Assembly: GCF_000648235.2 (NCBI RefSeq)
Contig: NZ_AP017977.1
Coordinates: 434,001 to 498,000, forward strand
Reading direction: 5' to 3'
DNA from: Neochlamydia sp. S13
Lineage (GTDB): Bacteria; Chlamydiota; Chlamydiia; Chlamydiales; Parachlamydiaceae
DNA length: 64,000 nt
Under the pieces are notes generated by a model that was not told the DNA's origin, made no database searches, and worked only from the letters and a program-made list of their open reading frames with translations. Below are positions 58,913 to 64,000 of the stretch, in pieces; the stretch's first letter is position 1, and each line of letters begins with the position of its first letter. The position numbers and the translations under genes were made by a program.

Positions 58913-59965
58913 TTGCCGACAGCCAAAACTTTATTGAAACGATTTGCCAAGGTTTTAGAGAGATTAACAATCTTTATGCGAACGACAATCTGACATATTC
59001 TCTTGGCAACCCCTTAATCACGACTTTGGGTGCAATCCTTGCAGGAGCCAACATGCTAGTTGAGATCCACGCCTAGCAGAGATTAAATAAAAAATGTTTA
59101 AGCGTTTGTGAGGGATAGATAAAGAACCAAGCTATTAGATCCATACCATATCGAGAAGTATTTTGTAAAATGGATGCTATCCTTACCAGAAGATGGAAAA
59201 AAGCAAACTGATTGCCATTGATGGTAAACATCTTAAAGGATCTGCAAGAAGCAAAAAAATATCCTTAGTTTCTGCTTAGAATAGTCGGCGTAGTTTATTG
59301 CTGAGGCTGATAAAAGCAGATGAAAAATCAAATGAGATTATGGTGATCCCTGAATTGCTTGAGGTTATGGATATTAATGTTACGATCACTATGAGAGGGG
59401 TAGGGAGGGTTGCGGTAAATTGCTCTATAAGGTAATCAAGAAAAGTTACTGTCTAAAAGCTGAAAGTTTTTTTGAGCAAGCAAGAACGATCGGCTATAAA
59501 GAAGCGGAGTGCAAAACAGTATTCAATGGCGAGAAAAGGCATGGGAGAATAAAAGAACGTGGAGCGTAGCTAACAATGACTTTGCATGGTTAGATTGCAA
59601 AAAAGATTGGAAGGACCTATAGCTTCCTAATAGAAGTGACCTCTACGCTAACAATCTAAGGAAAAACAACGGAAGCAAAAGCTATTATATCTGTAAATAT
59701 TGTGCTTACGTCAAAAGAGGCAGGAAAGAATGCTAAGAGCTATTGGACCGTAAAAAATTATTTGCATGGAAATAGTGATGTGAATTTTAAAGAAGATAGT
59801 AGCTTGCCAGCCACAGATCATGCAGCTGAAAATCTAGTCATTCTTAGAAGATTAGCAAGCACCCTGATTAGAATAGACTTTGGGAGGTATGCGTGGAACT
59901 GCCAAGCGAAGAAGACAGGCTGTTCGGGATGATTCTTGGACCCTAAGGTTTTTGTCAATAATAGT
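58913..59965 (+). pseudogene. ISAs1-family transposase, heavily decayed
   Basis: Scattered frames give the expected order of ISAs1 motifs: NPLITTLGAILAGANMLVEI, then REVFCKMDAI, LIAIDGKHLKGSARSKKISL, KADEKSNEIMVIPELLEVMD and, at 59735-59880, YWTVKNYLHGNSDVNFKEDS with HAAENLVILRRLASTL, ending in KRRQAVRDDSWTLRFLS. These correspond to the first Asp, IDGK, TDEKSNEI, and W-x-IEN-LHW-DV-FKED motifs. Many stops and frameshifts separate them. The 3' end resembles a second remnant at 62360-62490 on the far side of the ankyrin gene. Confidence 0.75.
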
Positions 59966-60164
59966 TAGGGTGATCTGTAAAAAAATTTAATTAAAATGCC
60001 CTGCTACCCACTCAGTTCCAAATATTTACAATTTGCTTGCGAAAAAATAAAGCTTGTATAAAAATTATATCAATTTAATTAGTGCTATTTTGTAAATAAT
60101 AAAGTTTGCCTATCATATTTTCTAGGCAAAAATTAATAAAAAATTTAGCCGGGGAGTAAACCTT

Positions 60165-62183
60165 ATGGAGCCTATAGTAAACCATTTTTTAAATAAATTT
60201 TTTTATGAAAAAGATCAACCTGAAGCATGCAAGAATCGCATGTCTTTTGTCGAAAAAAGGCAAGATAGAAGACCATACGAGAATCTATTCTTAGTCGAGC
60301 TTGGCCCCAGGCACTTATGTCAGGCAGGCATTGAGGAGAAAAATAGGATTTCTAAAATTCAAATTTTTGCCGATAAAAAAATTCTTCTTATAAAATCAGA
60401 AGGCGAGCAAGTAGAACTTTCCTCCTATTTTAGTAATATACCTTCTTTAATGGCAACAAACGGGGCTAAATCGTATGTAGAAAATCATTTTTTCAAACTT
60501 CATCAATTAAGTAGCGGAGATTACAAATTGGAATCTTATGCAAGGGGATTGGGGGGAGGGAAAGCAAGGGCTATCCATAAAGCAGTCAAAAAGGGAAATG
60601 TAAAGCAGCTAAAGAAAATTATTGAAATTGAAATTAAAAAAAAGAATCGTTATTCCATTGATGTAGTAGATGAAAAAAATAATACCGCTCTAGTCTTAGC
60701 CTGTGCTAGCAAAAAAACTAATCTAGAAATAATAAAAATTTTAATTGCAGCAGGGTCTGAATTAGATTTTAGCGGAAGCCATACTCCCTTAACTGCAGCC
60801 TGCAGCGTGGGCGATCTTAGCCTTGTTAACTATTTGATAGAGCAAGGGGCGAATGTAAATACAGTAGATCAATCTAATCAATCCCCCCTTTATCATGCCT
60901 GTAATGAAGCACAAATTCATTTTGACATCATTCACAGCCTTATAAGTGCAGGGGCTAATCTTCATCAAACTACCGACGATAACCAAACATGCTTGCATAC
61001 TGCTTCCGAAAAAGGTAATGTGGAAGTTGTAAACCTTCTAATCCAGCAGGGAATAGATGTACATGTTTTGGATAAAACGGGTCGATCTGCACTTCATTAC
61101 GCCTGCTGCGTTAATGGTAATCAGAGCCTAAAGATTATCGAGTATTTAGTTAACGCTGGTGCTGACCCCAATCAGAAAGATAACGCTAACAAGACTCCTC
61201 TAATGTTTGCTTACAAACATTCTAATTTTGCAGCCGTTCATTATCTTATTCCCATAACAAAAGATCTTGATACATATGATGAAGAAGGCTACTCAATCCT
61301 GCATAAGGCTTGTATATTGAGGCAGGAATCAATTGTTAGGCTTCTACTTGAATATGGTGCTGATGTAAATCTTGTGGCTTTGAATGAAGGAGGCTCGACT
61401 CCCTTAATGGAAGCTTGCTTTTTACATAAGACTGAGAGGAATGCTAATATTGTAGATTTATTGATAGACGCAGGTGCTGATATTAATATAGCAAATGAGG
61501 TAAATTCTGACACTGCGCTTATTTTTGCATGTCGAGGTCGAGGAAATGTTGATATGAAAATTGTGCATAGATTAGTTGAAGCAGGCGCCAACCTCAATCA
61601 TGTTAATCGTGAAGGTATTACAGCATTAGGAGTAGCTAAGTCATGTAAGGTTTCAGCTTGCGTTGCTTATTTAAGTTCAAATCCTCAACCGGTTCACATG
61701 AGCCATAATCGCCCCATTTTTGTACGTAAAGCCTATAATGAAGCAACTAAAGAATGTGCTACTCAAGTAGCAAGTAGATCAGTTAGAATGCTTATAACGA
61801 CGGGCAAAAATATATCAAGCCAAGAACGTAAGGAAATTTTTAACATTATTATTGATCAGTTAGGTTCTAGTGACTTTTTTGCTTCGTTAGTGGGGGAAGA
61901 CTATGAAAAAACTAATTCTAGAAATAAGCTTGCTGAGGAGATTAAGAAAGAATTGGATTTATTATTTAGCAGTGGGTTTGAACTCAGTGAAGTCAAGCAA
62001 AGTATAAAATATGCCATCGCTCAATGGAAAGCATTGCAAGCGCCACGTCCATCTGCTTACCTCCCCCAGGAGGGGCCGACCACGACAACACAAGCCACTG
62101 ACAGTCAATGTAACTTGAGCGACACGGCATCAATAATAAGTGGTGCAGCACAAATTGCTGGTACTGTATTTAGTGTGCTCTAA
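60165..62183 (+). CDS. Ankyrin-repeat protein
   Basis: A 672-residue protein. The N-terminal 130 residues are unrecognised. Residues about 137-500 contain roughly ten or eleven ankyrin repeats, for example HTPLTAACSVGDLSLVNYLI followed by EQGANVNTVD, and QTCLHTASEKGNVEVVNLLI, each with the TPLH-A-x-x-G-x-x-x-V-x-x-LL core. A C-terminal helical and Ser/Thr/Gln-rich region (about 520-672) ends with a small hydrophobic stretch. There is no signal peptide. Ankyrin proteins in amoeba symbionts are commonly type III- or IV-secreted effectors; that role is inferred. It lies between two ISAs1 remnants. A purine-rich GGGGAG site precedes the ATG. Confidence 0.85.
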   Translation: MEPIVNHFLNKFFYEKDQPEACKNRMSFVEKRQDRRPYENLFLVELGPRHLCQAGIEEKNRISKIQIFADKKILLIKSEGEQVELSSYFSNIPSLMATNGAKSYVENHFFKLHQLSSGDYKLESYARGLGGGKARAIHKAVKKGNVKQLKKIIEIEIKKKNRYSIDVVDEKNNTALVLACASKKTNLEIIKILIAAGSELDFSGSHTPLTAACSVGDLSLVNYLIEQGANVNTVDQSNQSPLYHACNEAQIHFDIIHSLISAGANLHQTTDDNQTCLHTASEKGNVEVVNLLIQQGIDVHVLDKTGRSALHYACCVNGNQSLKIIEYLVNAGADPNQKDNANKTPLMFAYKHSNFAAVHYLIPITKDLDTYDEEGYSILHKACILRQESIVRLLLEYGADVNLVALNEGGSTPLMEACFLHKTERNANIVDLLIDAGADINIANEVNSDTALIFACRGRGNVDMKIVHRLVEAGANLNHVNREGITALGVAKSCKVSACVAYLSSNPQPVHMSHNRPIFVRKAYNEATKECATQVASRSVRMLITTGKNISSQERKEIFNIIIDQLGSSDFFASLVGEDYEKTNSRNKLAEEIKKELDLLFSSGFELSEVKQSIKYAIAQWKALQAPRPSAYLPQEGPTTTTQATDSQCNLSDTASIISGAAQIAGTVFSVL

Positions 62184-63466
62184 GCGATAGAATTCTGTTT
62201 GCCCTAATCACAACAAATGGATAGCTTTAATTACGATTGCAGATTGAAATGGGCAAACAGTCTAACCCTACTTCTGAATATAAGAGAAAAAATTCCTTTA
62301 AATAATCCATTTTCCTATAAGCCCACTTTATGGTGGGAGTAGAGACTTAGCTTACAAGTCGGAGGTGTATGTAGATTTGTCAAGCGAAGAAGGCGAGCGG
62401 CTTGGGATAATTCTTAGACCTTAATGGTTTTGCTAGGGATAGGTGTGGGCGAATTATAAAGAATTTTTAAGTAAAAGGCCTTGGCTTTACAGCCTGGAAA
62501 ATAATCCAAAATGTTTTGATATTGGATTAACTGCCCTCACTTTTGTGGAATAAAAAGGCTTCGCCAGGCAAAGTACTTGATGCTTATTTGATTATAAAGG
62601 GAAGAGCAAAAGCATGGATGGGATAAACATTGTTAAGGAATTTGTAGGAAACTAACTTAGCAAGTACTCAATTATAGGCTTAGCCGCTAACCAGCCGAGG
62701 CTTGACGAATATAGAATATAACAGCTGCCGTAAGCTTTTAATAGATAAAGATAACCTCTAAAATGCTAAGGCAAGCTTAGTTTTAATGGGAGTGGATTTT
62801 TTTTAGCTCATGACAATAGGGCAAATATTTACTTTAGCTATTCCACAGGATGAGCCATCGTAAGGTTGTTAAAAAATATTTTAAAGCGCTAATTAAATAT
62901 TTTATATCTTTATTTTTTAGGACTTATTATTAAAGGGATATCAAGGTCTAGCGCGCTTGTTCTAACAGTCTTGGTGATAGGACTAGCTTTAAATGATAAA
63001 AAGCATTATGCCTAAGATAGGCCAATGAATCTCTGGGTAGGTAGCATTTTATTTCCTCTCAACCTACCGAATGGCTATGCAGCGAAAGGGAATAAGCTAT
63101 AAAATTTATTTTGTTTTTTACAGGGAATAAGCTGTTTGTAGACGTAAAATAGCTTGTATGTTGGATAAGAGGCCGATGAAAATTTTTTAACAAAGAATCC
63201 ACTGATCAAAAGTCATAAATAATTTCCAATAATTATTTAAGGGTTTTAGTGATTTAAGTGCTTGATAGTAAGGTGAATTTATTGATGCTGCTAACAGCTT
63301 TTAGAAAGTAAGATAAGCAGCGAGGGCTGTATACAAAAAAGTTGAGGTAGACATAATAAAGGATCTTGTATATCAATAAGATGAGCCTAAAGAAGGCCCA
63401 TCTAGGTAAAGATTGTAAATTATCTTAAAAAAGTATAACATTTTATGAATAATAAGATGGTCGTTT
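62184..63466. other. Long intergenic region with an ISAs1 3'-end remnant
   Basis: About 1.28 kb without an intact gene. Around 62360-62490 it matches the 3' end of the ISAs1 remnant at 59880-60005 (AAGCGAAGAAG..., GATTCTT(G/A)GACC...), reading KRRRAAWDNS then a stop and TLMVLLG. The remaining 970 bases show no coding character I can support. Confidence 0.55.
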
Positions 63467-64000
63467 ATGGATAATGACATTTCAATTTCTAAAAAGCTGC
63501 AAGAAATTATAGAAAAAGAAGCTTTCGATTTATTAGATAGCTTCACCGCTTCCTATAACCTCCATTCTTTAAGGAATGAGGAAAAAATTCTTTTAGCTAA
63601 ATTATTCATTAAAAAAGGTGAGTTAGAACTTAAAAGAGGAAGTGTAAATTTCCATGAGAGTTTTGCCTTGGCTGAAAGCCTCGCTCCTTCTAATGCTACT
63701 ATTTATTTCCTTAAAGGAAAGGTTTTTGCTTCTCAAAAAGAAAATGCTCGCTGTCTTGCTGCTGCCATAGAAGCTTTTGCCCAAGCTATTGCTATCGATG
63801 CTAACTTTTTTGAAGCCTACTTAATGAGGGCGGAAACTTTAATCTTAAGTGGTTTATTTCATCAAAATCCTTATTATTTTCAAAAAGCTCAGTATAAGTT
63901 TCAGGCAGGGTATGCCCTGTTAGAAAACCAGCCCGTAGAAGTTAAATCACATTTTTTTTGGAAATGGGGATTAAGTTGCTACCTTATGGGCCTTTCTTCT
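63467..64000 (+). CDS. TPR-repeat protein, N-terminal part
   Basis: The frame from ATG 63467 stays open to the right edge of the window, so the gene continues beyond it; 178 residues are visible. Helical, with TPR-like units: FIKKGELELKRGSVNFHESF followed by AESLAP, and AAIEAFAQAIAIDANFFEAY, where A-x-x-x-A-x-x-ID-x-NF-EAY is a typical TPR helix A/B pair. No signal peptide. Role cannot be predicted from this part; TPR proteins often act as type III secretion chaperones or scaffolds in chlamydiae. Confidence 0.75.
   Translation, partial: MDNDISISKKLQEIIEKEAFDLLDSFTASYNLHSLRNEEKILLAKLFIKKGELELKRGSVNFHESFALAESLAPSNATIYFLKGKVFASQKENARCLAAAIEAFAQAIAIDANFFEAYLMRAETLILSGLFHQNPYYFQKAQYKFQAGYALLENQPVEVKSHFFWKWGLSCYLMGLSS

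Overview
The window is AT-rich DNA that looks like the chromosome of an amoeba-associated chlamydia (Parachlamydiaceae, most like Neochlamydia or Parachlamydia). The evidence is a fused GlyQS glycyl-tRNA synthetase of chlamydial type, a PP2C / NifS-like / double CBS-hemolysin neighbourhood that I remember from Chlamydia gene order, and an accessory set aimed at a eukaryotic host: U-box, LRR, ankyrin, Sel1, serpin and ubiquitin-interacting-motif proteins. The genus is an inference; no rRNA or marker gene here settles it.

Layout. 1-24.4 kb is mostly housekeeping: the end of a cytochrome bo oxidase operon (cyoC-cyoD-cyoE), glyQS, rlmN, uvrC, tRNA-Val, a degenerate threonyl-tRNA-synthetase-like gene, infC-rpmI-rplT-pheS, an RluA-type pseudouridine synthase overlapping a heptosyltransferase, a predicted effector with a ubiquitin-interacting motif, a Nudix hydrolase, mazG, the SRP RNA, a lipoprotein, a CPBP protease overlapping a secreted serpin, and PP2C overlapping a cysteine desulfurase. 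24.9-35.4 kb is a tandem array of four large paralogues (U-box-like, TPR-like, long linker, 6 to 19 LRRs of 23 residues) with near-identical leaders. 35.7-45.2 kb returns to core genes: two CNNM/CBS proteins with an FtsB-like gene, a nickel superoxide dismutase, a Nudix hydrolase, BrnQ, a queuosine-precursor transporter and a K+/H+ antiporter.

45.7-60 kb is a plastic, decaying region. It holds a full-length group II intron inserted antisense in a proline-rich gene, an ORF-less copy of the same intron, a HigBA module with a broken toxin, an XRE antitoxin gene split by a segment carrying two DUF1670 genes, a serine-recombinase remnant beside tRNA-Leu, and remnants of IS5, IS701, IS1634-like and ISAs1-family transposases. 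An ankyrin-repeat gene (60.2-62.2 kb) sits between two ISAs1 3'-end remnants. The window ends inside a TPR gene.

How the genes work together. The core genes support respiration, translation, DNA repair and envelope synthesis. The accessory genes suggest manipulation of host ubiquitin signalling (U-box/LRR array and UIM protein) and of host proteases (serpin). The two most unusual items are the DUF1670 pair inside a split antitoxin gene and the ThrRS-like protein that has lost nearly all its catalytic and editing residues although its reading frame is intact.
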